64,000 nucleotides of DNA, from NCBI RefSeq assembly GCF_008122505.1, contig NZ_VSSB01000001.1, forward strand, positions 124,001 to 188,000, written 5' to 3'. This document shows, in pieces, positions 44,790 through 53,586 of this stretch. Within the stretch, counting starts at the first letter, position 1. Each line of letters begins with the position of its first letter. This DNA is from Agromyces mariniharenae (GTDB taxonomy: Bacteria > Actinomycetota > Actinomycetes > Actinomycetales > Microbacteriaceae). The position numbers and the translations under genes are program-made. The notes beneath the pieces are model-generated. The model did no database searches and had not been told where the DNA came from. It saw nothing but the letters and a program-made list of their open reading frames with translations.

Positions 44790-45689
44790 ATGCCGCGTCG
44801 AACGCCGGCCGACGCCCTCGCCGACGGGCCGCTCGTGCTCGACGGCGGCCTCGGCACGCGCCTCGCCGAGCGCGGCGCCGACGTGTCGTCAGCGCTCTGG
44901 AGCGCCGCCGTGCTCGCCGACCGCCCCGAGCTCGTGCTCGACGTGCACCGCGAGTACCTCGCCGCCGGCGCGGACGTCGTGATCTCGGCCTCCTATCAGG
45001 TCTCCCACGACGGCTTCGCGCGAGCCGGCCTCGATCGGGCCACGACCGACGCGATGCTCGCCCGCAGCGTCGAGCTCGCCCGCCGCGCCTGCGAGGAGGC
45101 GGAGCGCGGGTTCGTCGCGGCATCCGTCGGCCCCTACGGCGCGACACTCGGCGACGGCTCGGAGTACCGCGACCTCGGGCTCGGAGTCGCGGAGCTCCGC
45201 GCATGGCACCACGACCGGCTGCGGGTACTCGCCGACGCGGCGCCCGACCTGCTCGCGATCGAGACCGTGGCGTCGCTCGCCGAGGTCGAGGCGATCATCG
45301 CCGAGCTCGACGGCGTCGGCGTGCCCGCGTGGGTGTCCGTCACCCCGGCCGACGGGCGGCTGCGCAGCGGCGAGCCGCTCGCCGAGGCGCTCGCGATCGC
45401 GGCCGCGAGCGACGACGTGCTCGCGGTGGGCGTCAACTGCTGCCCGCCCGACGAGGTGACCGACGCGATCGTCGCGGCGCGCTCGGCCACGTCGAAGCCG
45501 ATCGTCGTCTACCCGAACAGCGGCGAGCGGTGGGATGCCGCGACCCGCACCTGGCACGGCAGCGGCGCGTTCCCCGAAGCCCTCGTGCGAGAGTGGCGCG
45601 ATGCGGGCGCCGCGCTCATCGGCGGTTGCTGCCGCACCGGGCCCGACGACGTCCGCACCGTCGCCCGGGTCCTGGAGCAGGGCCGGTAA
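44790..45689 (+). CDS. mmuM: homocysteine S-methyltransferase
   Basis: A 299-aa TIM-barrel methyltransferase. The start LVLDGGLGTRLAERGADV is typical. The zinc Cys residues are in GVNCCPPDEV and IGGCCRTGPDD. ISASYQVSHDGF and KPIVVYPNSGERWD are substrate loops. It transfers a methyl group from S-methylmethionine or SAM to homocysteine, giving methionine. It begins eight bases after the CsoR-like gene, so it may be cotranscribed. Confidence 0.92.
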   Translation: MPRRTPADALADGPLVLDGGLGTRLAERGADVSSALWSAAVLADRPELVLDVHREYLAAGADVVISASYQVSHDGFARAGLDRATTDAMLARSVELARRACEEAERGFVAASVGPYGATLGDGSEYRDLGLGVAELRAWHHDRLRVLADAAPDLLAIETVASLAEVEAIIAELDGVGVPAWVSVTPADGRLRSGEPLAEALAIAAASDDVLAVGVNCCPPDEVTDAIVAARSATSKPIVVYPNSGERWDAATRTWHGSGAFPEALVREWRDAGAALIGGCCRTGPDDVRTVARVLEQGR

Positions 45690-45719
45690 GGTCCGCCCGG
45701 ACCGAGGAAGGAGCCGCGT

Positions 45720-46262
45720 ATGCCGCACATCGAGCTCGTCATGGGAGACATCACCGCGGAGCGCGTCGACGCGATCGTGAACGCCGCCAACTCGAGCCTG
45801 CTCGGCGGTGGGGGCGTCGACGGGGCCATCCACCGGGCCGGCGGGCCGCAGATCCTCGAGGAGTGCCGCGCCCTGCGGGCGACCGTGCTCCCCGACGGGC
45901 TGCCCACGGGCGACGCGGTGGCCACCGGCGCGGGCCGGCTCGCCGCGCGCTGGGTCGTGCACGCGGTGGGTCCGGTCTGGCCCGGACCGGGTGCGGAGGC
46001 CGACGCCCGGCGCCTGCTGCTCGCGTCGGCCTACCGCAACTCGGCGCGCGTCGCGCACGAGCTCGGCGCGGCATCCGTCGCCTTCCCGGCCATCTCGGCC
46101 GGCATCTACGGCTGGCCGGCCGACGACGCCGCGCTCGTCGCGCTCGAGACCAGTGCCGGTGCGGAGGCCGCACCCGCCCTCGTGCGGTTCGTGCTGTTCT
46201 CCGACCGCATGCACGACGAGTTCCGCGCCGCAGCCGAACGCCTCGGGCTCGACCTGGGCTGA
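45720..46262 (+). CDS. macrodomain protein (O-acetyl-ADP-ribose deacetylase type)
   Basis: A stand-alone macrodomain of 180 aa. IVNAANSSLLGGGGVDGAIHRAGG is the catalytic Asn/Asp loop, and FPAISAGIYGWP the second ligand loop; both match YmdB/MacroD hydrolases, which remove ADP-ribose from O-acetyl-ADP-ribose and from proteins. GAAGGAG lies seven bases before the ATG, 30 bp after the methyltransferase gene. The protein is cytoplasmic. Confidence 0.92.
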   Translation: MPHIELVMGDITAERVDAIVNAANSSLLGGGGVDGAIHRAGGPQILEECRALRATVLPDGLPTGDAVATGAGRLAARWVVHAVGPVWPGPGAEADARRLLLASAYRNSARVAHELGAASVAFPAISAGIYGWPADDAALVALETSAGAEAAPALVRFVLFSDRMHDEFRAAAERLGLDLG

Positions 46263-46282
46263 GTCGCGCCGGACGCGGCGGA

Positions 46283-47164
46283 TCAGGTGCCGGGCGCGGT
46301 GACCGCGAGCCACTCGTCGAGCTCGCTCGGCTGGTCGGTGATGATGCCGTCGACGCCGAGCGCGCTCACCTCCTCCCACCGCTCGTGCGAGTTCAGCGTG
46401 TAGCAGAGCACCGCGATGCCGGCCGCGTGGGCGGCGTCGAGCGCGCCGGGCACGTCGGTGACGGATGCCGCAGTGGTCCCGAATCCGATCACCCCGAGCC
46501 GCTCGGCGAGGGGCACGGGGTCGGCGGGCAGCTCGCGGATGAGCATGATGCGCGGGGTCGTCGGCGACACCTGCTGCACGGAGAACAGCGTCTCGAGGCT
46601 GAAGCTCTGCAGCACGACGCGGCCGCGCAGCTCGTGCCGCTCGACGAGGTCGACGACCCGGCGCACCTGGTCGGGACGCCAGTCGGCCTTCAGCTCGACG
46701 AGGGCACGCGCGGTCTCGCGCTCGGCGAGCGCGGCGAGGAACTCGTCGAGCGTGGGCATCCGCTCCCCCGCGTGGTCCCGCCCGTACCACTCGCCGACGT
46801 CGAGCCGTCGGAGCGCGGCGAGGTCGAGGTCGCCGACGGTGCGCCGGTCGCCGGTGATCCGCTCGAGCGTGATGTCGTGGAACAGCACGGGCACGCCGTC
46901 GCGGCTCAGCTGCACGTCGGTCTCGACGAACGCGAGGTCGTCCATCGCGAGCTCGAGCGAGGGCATCGTGTTCTCGGGGGCCTCGGCGCGGTCGCCGCGG
47001 TGACCGACGATGAAGGCCGCCTCGCCGGGGAGACGGAGCGCCCCGAACACGTCGACGGCCGAGGCGGTGGTGGGCGTCGCGGCGACGATGAGCAGGGCAG
47101 CGGTCGCGACGGTGCCGACGAGCGCGCAGGAGATGCGCACGGCGCGGCGGAGGGTTCGGGTCAC
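46283..47164 (-). CDS. secreted glycerophosphodiester phosphodiesterase
   Basis: A GDPD of 293 aa. The signal peptide ends near TTASA-VD. FIVGHRGDRAEAPENTMPSLELAM gives the catalytic His-Arg and Glu; FVETDVQLSRDGVPVLFHD the Glu/Asp metal site and second His; VELKAD a further Glu. It hydrolyses glycerophosphodiesters outside the membrane, releasing glycerol-3-phosphate. GTG 47164 has GGAAAGG upstream. Confidence 0.9.
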   Translation of the reverse strand: MTRTLRRAVRISCALVGTVATAALLIVAATPTTASAVDVFGALRLPGEAAFIVGHRGDRAEAPENTMPSLELAMDDLAFVETDVQLSRDGVPVLFHDITLERITGDRRTVGDLDLAALRRLDVGEWYGRDHAGERMPTLDEFLAALAERETARALVELKADWRPDQVRRVVDLVERHELRGRVVLQSFSLETLFSVQQVSPTTPRIMLIRELPADPVPLAERLGVIGFGTTAASVTDVPGALDAAHAAGIAVLCYTLNSHERWEEVSALGVDGIITDQPSELDEWLAVTAPGT

Positions 47165-47241
47165 GGGCGTCGGGCCTTTCCACCGTGCGCGCGTCCTTGC
47201 GCGACGGTGCCCGTCACCCTAGCAGCATCGTTACCGTTTCG

Positions 47242-48720
47242 TTACCTCCCCCGTTCGCGGGCCCGCGTCGCGGCCTCCGCCTCGGCCGTGATGCGGTTCG
47301 CCATGCCCGAGAAGATGACGTCGTGGAACGGCACGATCGCCCACCAGTACAGGCGCCCCGAGAGGCCCTTCGGGAAGAACACCGCGCGCTGGCCGTAGTC
47401 GGACCCGCCGTCGACGTCGTTCGTCGAGAGCTCGAGCCAGGCCCGGCCCGGCACGCGCATCTCGGCGCGGAGCCGCAGGAACCTGCCCCGGTCGATCGCC
47501 TCGACGCGCCAGAAGTCCACCGCATCGCCCACGTGCAGCTCGTCGGCGTCACGGCGCCCGCGCTGCAGCCCGACGCCGCCGAAGAGCCTGTCGATCCAGC
47601 CGCGGATCGCCCACAGCAGCGGGAACGAGTACCACCCGTTCTCGCCGCCGACGCCCTCGATGACGCGCCAGACGTCGGCGGCCGGGGCCGTCGAGCGCTG
47701 CTCGCGCTCGTCGACGTAGACGGTGTGCCCCGCCCACTCGGGATCGCTCGGCAGCGGGTCGCTCGGCGCCCCGAGCACCTGGGCGTTGCGCCAGCTCGTC
47801 TCCACCTCGCCCGCCCGCTCGCGCTCGAGCGCGAGCCGCACCGCCGTGCGGTACGGCAGCAGTCCCTCGGCGGGCGGCGGGATGACCGCGTCGATGTCGT
47901 GGTCGCGCATGACGCAGTCGTACTGCAGCGACTCGATGATCGGGATCGCGAGCCGTCGCGGGATCGGCGTCACGAGGTTCACCCACTGCCCCGCGAGCCA
48001 CGGCGTGAGCACCGGCAGCGCCGCGATCGGCCGCTGCGGCAGCCCGGCCTCGACGGCGTAGCCGTTCATGAGCTGGCCGTAGCGGTACACGTCGGGGCCG
48101 CCGATGTCGAACGCCCGGTTCACCTCGGCGGGCACCTCGGTCGCGCGGATCAGGTAGTGCAGCACGTCGCGCACGGCGATGGGCTGGATGCGACTGCGCA
48201 CCCACCGCGGCGCCGGCATGTAGGGCAGCACCTCGGTGAGGTGGCGGATCATCTCGAACGACGTCGAGCCCGACCCGATGATGACGCCCGCCTGCAGCAC
48301 GATCGTCGGCACGCCCGAGCGGAGCAGGACCTCTCCCACCTCGGCGCGCGAGCGCAGGTGCCGCGACAGGCGCACGCCCTCGGGGTGCAGGCCGCCGAGG
48401 TACACGATGCGGCCGACGCCGTGCTCGCGGGCAGAGGCCGCCACGTTCCGTGCGATGGCGAGCTCGACCGACTCGAAGTCGCCGCGACCGCCCATCGAGT
48501 GCACGAGGTAGTAAACGACCTCGACGCCGTCCATCGCACGGTCGACGGCGGCCCGGTCGCCGAGGTCGCCGGCCACGACCTCGACGGATGCCGCCCACGG
48601 CACGTCGCGCAGCCGCTCGGGCTGCCGCACGAGCACCCGCACGTCGTGGCCCGAGCCGATCAGCCGAGGCACCAGGCGACCGCCGATGTAGCCGGTCGCG
48701 CCGGTCACGAGCACTCGCAC
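47242..48720 (-). CDS. NAD(P)-binding SDR fused to DUF2867
   Basis: A 492-aa protein. An extended-SDR/NmrA-like domain (VLVTGATGYIGGRLVPRLI to about 290) is followed by a DUF2867 START-like domain (GYVDE-type region with WRVIEGVGGENGWYSFPLLW and YGQRAVFFPKGLSGRLYWWAI). This fusion is common in actinobacteria; the reaction is not known. GTG 48720 was chosen because GGGGGGTGG sits before it and residues start right at the Rossmann strand; 40 upstream codons are low complexity. Confidence 0.85.
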   Translation of the reverse strand: MRVLVTGATGYIGGRLVPRLIGSGHDVRVLVRQPERLRDVPWAASVEVVAGDLGDRAAVDRAMDGVEVVYYLVHSMGGRGDFESVELAIARNVAASAREHGVGRIVYLGGLHPEGVRLSRHLRSRAEVGEVLLRSGVPTIVLQAGVIIGSGSTSFEMIRHLTEVLPYMPAPRWVRSRIQPIAVRDVLHYLIRATEVPAEVNRAFDIGGPDVYRYGQLMNGYAVEAGLPQRPIAALPVLTPWLAGQWVNLVTPIPRRLAIPIIESLQYDCVMRDHDIDAVIPPPAEGLLPYRTAVRLALERERAGEVETSWRNAQVLGAPSDPLPSDPEWAGHTVYVDEREQRSTAPAADVWRVIEGVGGENGWYSFPLLWAIRGWIDRLFGGVGLQRGRRDADELHVGDAVDFWRVEAIDRGRFLRLRAEMRVPGRAWLELSTNDVDGGSDYGQRAVFFPKGLSGRLYWWAIVPFHDVIFSGMANRITAEAEAATRARERGR

Positions 48721-48763
48721 GCGCCACCCCCCGTCGCGGATCCCCGCCGACGGACGCGCGGCG

Positions 48764-49003
48764 TCAGGACCGTTCGTTCCCTCGACGATAGTTGCCGCTC
48801 GCGCGGGCCAGGAGGTGCTGCGCCTGTGAATCGTCCGCACGTTGCAGCGCGACGAGGAGGCGGGCGGCGTGGCCGCCGCCCACCGTCATCACGACGCGCC
48901 CGCCCCGTGAGACGAGCACGCCGCCCTGCTTGGTCACGCGCCAGTCGAACGGGTCGGCCGCCAGGCGGCCCCGTTCGTCGGACGCGCCGTTGCGTCCTGC
49001 CAT
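48764..49003 (-). CDS. conserved 79-aa protein
   Basis: A small basic protein with FDWRVTKQGGVLVSRGGRVVMTVGGGHAARLL and the ending ARASGNYRRGNERS. I recall this kind of short protein as widespread in actinobacteria, without a function. The ATG directly follows the stop of the ALDH-like gene (49006), so it is the last gene of the deoxyribose operon. Confidence 0.7.
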   Translation of the reverse strand: MAGRNGASDERGRLAADPFDWRVTKQGGVLVSRGGRVVMTVGGGHAARLLVALQRADDSQAQHLLARASGNYRRGNERS

Positions 49004-49005
49004 GG

Positions 49006-49866
49006 CTAGCGCAGGCTCTTCGTGTGCCAGACGGTCTTCGTCTCGGTGAACGCGCTGATCCGCCCGAGCGCGGGCGCCGCGGCATCAGGGCCCGACTCGG
49101 GGCGCAGCACGCGCTTCAGCGTGTCGGCCGCCAAGACCTCGAGCTCGAGCCAGTCGAGGTCGCCCGCACCCACGAGGTCGAGCGCGTTCACGTCGCTGTG
49201 GCTCGCGAGCCACGGCGCGATCTCGGCGGTCGAGCCGGTGAGCACGTTGACGACGCCCTTCGGCACGTCGCTCGTGGCGAGCACCTCGGCCAGGCTGATC
49301 GCCGACAGCGGGTACCGCTCGCTCGCGACGACCACCACGGAGTTGCCCGCGACGAGCGCCGGCGCGACGGCCGAGACGAAGCCGAGGAGCGACGAGTCCT
49401 GCGGCGCGACGATCGCGACGACGCCGGTGGGCTCGGGAACCGAGATGTTGAAGTACGGGCCGGCCACCGGGTTGGCGTTGCCCGCGACCTGGGCGAACTT
49501 GTCGGCCCACCCCGCGTACCAGACCCACCGGTCGATCGACTCGTCGACCTGTGCGGAGGCGACGGCGCGCGAGACGCCCTCGGCCTCCTCGATCTCGGCG
49601 ACGAACTGCGCCCGACGCCCCTCGAGGAGCTCGGCGATGCGGTACAGCACCTGCCCGCGGTTGTAGGCGGTCGCGCCGCCCCAGCCGCCGACGGCGCCGC
49701 GCGCCGCGACGACCGCGTCGCGGGCGTCCTTGCGGGACGCCTTCGCGACGTTGGCGAGGAACCCGCCGTCGGCCTTCAGCACCTCGTAGGTGCGGCCCGA
49801 CTCGCTGCGCGGGAAGGCGCCGTTGATGTAGAGCTTGTACGTCTTCGGCACGGCGAGGCGGCTCAT
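49006..49866 (-). CDS. ALDH-like protein lacking the catalytic domain
   Basis: A 286-aa aldehyde-dehydrogenase homologue, about 200 residues shorter than active enzymes. The NAD-binding half is present (VVAIVAPQDSSLLGFVSAVAPALVAGNSVVVV; VPKGVVNVLTGS). At about residue 215 the sequence passes directly to the C-terminal arm (ISAFTETKTVWHTKS). The catalytic Cys loop and the Glu motif LELGGK are missing, so it cannot be a normal dehydrogenase. Its ATG overlaps the stop of the full-length dehydrogenase (ATGA at 49863-49866), which suggests a structural partner made in equal amounts. Confidence 0.85.
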   Translation of the reverse strand: MSRLAVPKTYKLYINGAFPRSESGRTYEVLKADGGFLANVAKASRKDARDAVVAARGAVGGWGGATAYNRGQVLYRIAELLEGRRAQFVAEIEEAEGVSRAVASAQVDESIDRWVWYAGWADKFAQVAGNANPVAGPYFNISVPEPTGVVAIVAPQDSSLLGFVSAVAPALVAGNSVVVVASERYPLSAISLAEVLATSDVPKGVVNVLTGSTAEIAPWLASHSDVNALDLVGAGDLDWLELEVLAADTLKRVLRPESGPDAAAPALGRISAFTETKTVWHTKSLR

Positions 49867-51440
49867 CGCTTCGATCCCTTCGTCGCGTTCTTGGTCGTTC
49901 GGGCGGAGGAGCGGACGGCCCGGCGGCCCTTCGGCGCGGCCGCGGCATCCGCCTGCTCGACCGCAGCGCGCGACGCGGGACGCGACAGCGCCGCCTGGCC
50001 GATCGGGGCCGGCGACAGGTACGCGGCGAGGCCGTGGCGGCCACCCTCACGCCCGTAGCCCGACTCCTTGTAGCCGCCGAACGGGCTCGACGGGTCGAAC
50101 CGGTTGAACGTGTTCGCCCAGATCACGCCCGCGCGCAGCTGGTCGGCGACCGCGAGGATGCGGCTGCCCTTGTCGGTCCAGATGCCCGCCGACAGGCCGT
50201 AGGGGGTGTTGTTCGCCTTGGCGATCGCCTCGGCCGGCGTGCGGAACGTGAGCACCGACAGCACCGGGCCGAAGATCTCCTCGCGCGCGATGCGGCTCGA
50301 CGTCTGCACGCCCGTGAAGATGGTCGGCGCGTACCAGAAGCCGTTCTCGGGGATCTCGCACGGCGCGCTCCACCGGTCGGCGCCTTCGGCGACGCCGATG
50401 TCGGAGAGCTCGCGGATGCGCTCGAGCTGCTCCTTCGAGTTGATCGCTCCGATGTCGGTGTTCTTGTCGAGCGGGTCGCCGAGTCGCAGCGTCGACAGGC
50501 GCAGCTTCAGCCGCTCGACGACCTCGTCGTGGATGTTCTCCTGCACGAGCAGCCGCGAGCCGGCGCAGCACACGTGGCCCTGGTTGAAGAAGATGCCGTT
50601 GACGATGCCCTCGATCGCCTGGTCGATGGGCGCGTCGTCGAACACGATGTTCGCGGCCTTGCCGCCGAGCTCGAGCGTCGCCTTCTTGTCGGTGCCGGCG
50701 ATCTCCTTGGCGATCGCGCGGCCCACGGCGGTCGAGCCCGTGAACGCGACCTTGTCGACGCCCTCGGCCGACACCAGCGCGGCGCCCGTGTCGCCCGCGC
50801 CCGTGATGATGTTCACGACGCCGGGCGGCAGGTCGGCCTGCTGCAGGATCTCGGCGAAGATCAGCGCCGTGAGCGGCGTGGTCTCGGCCGGCTTCAGCAC
50901 CACGGTGTTGCCCGCGGCGAGCGCGGGCGCGATCTTCCACGCGAGCATGAGCAGCGGGAAGTTCCACGGGATGACCTGCGCGGCGACGCCGAGCGAGCGG
51001 GGGTTCGCGCCGAGGCCCGCGTGGTCGAGCTTGTCGGCCCAGCCTGCGTAGTAGAAGAACCACGCGGCCACGAGCGGCACGTCGACGTCGCGCGACTCCT
51101 TGATGGGCTTGCCGTTGTCGAGCGACTCGGCCACGGCGAGCTCCCGCGCGCGCTCCTGCACGAGGCGGGCGATGCGGAACAGGTACTTGCCGCGGTCGCG
51201 GCCGCTCATGCGCGACCAGGTGCGGTCGTAGGCGCGCCGGGCCGCGGCGACGGCGTCGGCGACATCCGCCTCGTTCGCGTTCGCGATCTCGGCGATGCGC
51301 TCCTCGGTCGCGGGCGAGATGGTCTGGAAGGGCGTGCCGCGGCCGTCGACGAACTCGCCGTCGATGAAGAGGCCGTAGCGGTCGCGCAGGTCGAGGATCG
51401 CGCGCGATTCGGGCGCGGGAGCGTATTCGAGGAAGCTCAT
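49863..51440 (-). CDS. aldehyde dehydrogenase of the deoC operon
   Basis: A full-length aldehyde dehydrogenase (525 aa). The Cys is in NQGHVCCAGSR, the Glu in TLELGGKAAN, and the cofactor site in [13 protein letters not shown] with FTGSTAVGR. FGGYKESGYGREGG ends the catalytic part. A C-terminal extension of about 45 residues rich in Ala, Lys and Arg (ending TKNATKGSKR) is unusual. Placed right after deoC, it probably oxidises the acetaldehyde released by the aldolase. Start 51440 lies 15 bp past the deoC stop. Confidence 0.9.
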   Translation of the reverse strand: MSFLEYAPAPESRAILDLRDRYGLFIDGEFVDGRGTPFQTISPATEERIAEIANANEADVADAVAAARRAYDRTWSRMSGRDRGKYLFRIARLVQERARELAVAESLDNGKPIKESRDVDVPLVAAWFFYYAGWADKLDHAGLGANPRSLGVAAQVIPWNFPLLMLAWKIAPALAAGNTVVLKPAETTPLTALIFAEILQQADLPPGVVNIITGAGDTGAALVSAEGVDKVAFTGSTAVGRAIAKEIAGTDKKATLELGGKAANIVFDDAPIDQAIEGIVNGIFFNQGHVCCAGSRLLVQENIHDEVVERLKLRLSTLRLGDPLDKNTDIGAINSKEQLERIRELSDIGVAEGADRWSAPCEIPENGFWYAPTIFTGVQTSSRIAREEIFGPVLSVLTFRTPAEAIAKANNTPYGLSAGIWTDKGSRILAVADQLRAGVIWANTFNRFDPSSPFGGYKESGYGREGGRHGLAAYLSPAPIGQAALSRPASRAAVEQADAAAAPKGRRAVRSSARTTKNATKGSKR

Positions 51441-51455
51441 GGTTCGGTGCTCGTC

Positions 51456-52463
51456 TCAGTCGATCGTCACGTAGTCGGGTCCGGAGTAGTGTCCGGTGGT
51501 CATCTTCTGGCGCTGAAGCAGCACGTCGTTGAGGAGGCTCGACGCGCCGAAGCGGAACAGGTGCGGCACGAGCCACTCCTCGCCGACCGTCTCGGCGACG
51601 GTCACGAGGTAGCGGATCGCGTCCTTCGAGGCGCGGATGCCGCCCGCGGGCTTCACGCCGATGCGCTGGCCGGTCATCAGGTGCCAGTCGCGCACGACCT
51701 CGAGCATGAGGAGCGTGACCGGGAGCGTGGCCGCCGGCTGCACCTTGCCCGTGGAGGTCTTGATGAAGTCGCCGCCCGCGAGGATCGAGAGCCACGACGC
51801 GCGGCGCACGTTGTCGTACGTCACGAGCTCGCCGGTCTCGAGGATCACCTTGAGGCTCGCGCTCGTGCCGTCGGGCCGGCGGCACGCCTCCTTGACGGCG
51901 GCGATCTGGTCGAACACCTCGCCGTAGCGGCCGGCGAGGAATGCGCCCCGGTCGATGACCATGTCGATCTCGTCGGCACCCGCGGCGACGGCCTCGGCCG
52001 TGTCGGCGAGCTTGATCTCGAGCGACGAGCGGCCGCTCGGGAACGCGGTGGCCACGGCCGCGACCGAGATGAGGCCGTCGTCGGGGTCGCCGTGCACCGA
52101 GCCGAGCGCGTCGATCGCGAACGGCACCATGTCGCCGTACACGCACACCGCGGCGACGCGCGGGGTCGTGGCATCCGACGGGTCGGGGGTCATCGCCTTG
52201 GCGACGAGCGAGCGCACCTTGCCGGGGGTGTCGGCGCCCTCGAGCGTCGTGAGGTCGATGAGCGTGATGATCTTGTCGAGCGCCCAGCGCTTGGACGAGG
52301 TCTTGATCGAGCGGGTGGCGAGCGACGCGGCGCGCTGCTCGAGGCCGACGGCGTCGACGCCCGAGATGCCGTGCAGGTAGCGCCCGAGCGTGGCGTCGTC
52401 GGGTTCGCCGCCGAGCACGGCGAGCGCGCGCTCCCGGGCGGTGACGAGGGAGGTGCCTGACAT
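51456..52463 (-). CDS. deoC: deoxyribose-phosphate aldolase
   Basis: A 335-aa class I aldolase. ITLIDLTTLEGADTPGKVRSL marks the N-terminal part of the barrel. The Schiff-base Lys is in DFIKTSTGKVQPAATL, and GVKPAGGIRASKDAIRYL is the phosphate-side loop with a second Lys. It cleaves 2-deoxyribose-5-phosphate to acetaldehyde and glyceraldehyde-3-phosphate. It is longer than E. coli DeoC through an N-terminal extension of about 70 residues, as in the larger DeoC subgroup. It follows the SorC regulator by 54 bp. Confidence 0.93.
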   Translation of the reverse strand: MSGTSLVTARERALAVLGGEPDDATLGRYLHGISGVDAVGLEQRAASLATRSIKTSSKRWALDKIITLIDLTTLEGADTPGKVRSLVAKAMTPDPSDATTPRVAAVCVYGDMVPFAIDALGSVHGDPDDGLISVAAVATAFPSGRSSLEIKLADTAEAVAAGADEIDMVIDRGAFLAGRYGEVFDQIAAVKEACRRPDGTSASLKVILETGELVTYDNVRRASWLSILAGGDFIKTSTGKVQPAATLPVTLLMLEVVRDWHLMTGQRIGVKPAGGIRASKDAIRYLVTVAETVGEEWLVPHLFRFGASSLLNDVLLQRQKMTTGHYSGPDYVTID

Positions 52464-52517
52464 GGTGGTGACCTGGCTTTCGTTGAGGTGTGCTGGGCCG
52501 GCCCGGGTCGCGGGAGC

Positions 52518-53462
52518 TCAGCCGTCGAGGAGGTGGAGGGCGGTGGCCTCGTCGGTGACGAGCACCGAGCAGAGCCCCGAGCGCACGACCGCGTCGGCGA
52601 CGGCGTGCTTGGCCTCGCCCGCGATCACGGCGATCGCGAGCGGCGAGCTGCGCAGCTCGTCGAGCGTGAGCCCGACCGTGCGGGCGTCGAGTGCGGGGTC
52701 GACGATATTGCCGTCGGAGTCGATGTAGCGGCCGACGACGTCGCCGACGGCCCCCTTCTGCACCAGCACGTCGACGTCGGCGCCCGAGAGGTAGCCGCTC
52801 TCGACGTGCACGGAGTTGTGGTCGGCGGCGCCCGCGCTGAACAGGTAGGCATCGGCCGAACGGGCGAGCTCGATGACGCCCGCGACGACACGGTCGGCCT
52901 CGATGGCCTCCTTCGTCGCGAGGCGCTCGAGGATGGCGGGGCTCGGCAGCAGGGTGGCGCTGCCGCCGCCCTTCTGCGCGATGCCCACGGCGGTGGCCGC
53001 GGCGGTGCCGGCCCGGCGATTGAGGCTCACGCCGCCGTTGATCTGCACGACGTTGACGCCGGTCGCCCAGCCGTTGCGCAGGTGCTGCGAGATCTCGAAG
53101 AGGGTGCGGCCCCAGCTCACGCCGAGCGTGCGGGGCACGGGGCGCAGCGCCGTCAGGTAGTCGGCGGCCGCCTGCGCCGTGCGCTCCTGCAGCTCCTCGG
53201 GCGAGTGCACGCCCGCGGTCGACACCACGATGGCGTCGGTGAGCCCGCGCTCGTCGCGCAGCCGCCGCTCGATGGGCAGGCGACGGGCCCGCGGATGCAG
53301 GATCTCGATGCGGATGAACCCGCGCTGCTTGGCCTGCGCGAGCAGCCGCCCGACCTTCCAGCGGGTGAGCCGGAGCGCCTGGCCGATCTCGTCCTGGGTC
53401 TTGTTCTCCTCGTAGTAGAGCTCGGCAGCCCGGATCGAGAGGAGTTCGTCGATCTCGTCCAC
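52518..53462 (-). CDS. SorC-family sugar-binding regulator of the deo operon
   Basis: A 314-aa SorC/DeoR(B. subtilis-type) regulator. An N-terminal HTH (YYEENKTQDEIGQALRLTRWKVGRLLAQAKQRG) is followed by a sugar-phosphate-binding domain (VSWGRTLFEI; INGGVSLNRRAG; LPSPAIL; AGEAKHAVADAVVRSG). It is first in the operon, so it controls its own expression; the inducer is presumably deoxyribose-5-phosphate. GTG 53462 has AAGGGAC upstream. TTGCCG-17-TACGCT and a 16-bp palindrome lie before it. Confidence 0.9.
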   Translation of the reverse strand: MDEIDELLSIRAAELYYEENKTQDEIGQALRLTRWKVGRLLAQAKQRGFIRIEILHPRARRLPIERRLRDERGLTDAIVVSTAGVHSPEELQERTAQAAADYLTALRPVPRTLGVSWGRTLFEISQHLRNGWATGVNVVQINGGVSLNRRAGTAAATAVGIAQKGGGSATLLPSPAILERLATKEAIEADRVVAGVIELARSADAYLFSAGAADHNSVHVESGYLSGADVDVLVQKGAVGDVVGRYIDSDGNIVDPALDARTVGLTLDELRSSPLAIAVIAGEAKHAVADAVVRSGLCSVLVTDEATALHLLDG

Positions 53463-53483
53463 ACGTGTCCCTTCGCCGCATCC

Positions 53484-53543
53484 AGCGTAGGCAGGCCGTC
53501 GCTCATCGGCAACACTCGCGGGCGATCCTGCTCATATGAGCAG
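53484..53543 (-). promoter_or_regulatory. deo operon promoter and SorC operator
   Basis: Minus strand: TTGCCG (53512-53507), 17 bp, TACGCT (53489-53484). The perfect palindrome CTGCTCATATGAGCAG (53528-53543) is centred near -58; a further ATGAGC half-site lies in the spacer. Palindromes of this type are bound by SorC proteins. Confidence 0.65.
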
Positions 53544-53586
53544 TCGGCGAGCGGATGCCGCGCGCCGACGCACGTCGCTCGGACCC

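Noticed and set aside
50047..53481. A minus-strand frame of over 1,100 codons over the deoC operon
   Set aside because: It is an alternative frame of the ALDH, DeoC and SorC genes and consists of Arg/Pro/His-rich shadow sequence.
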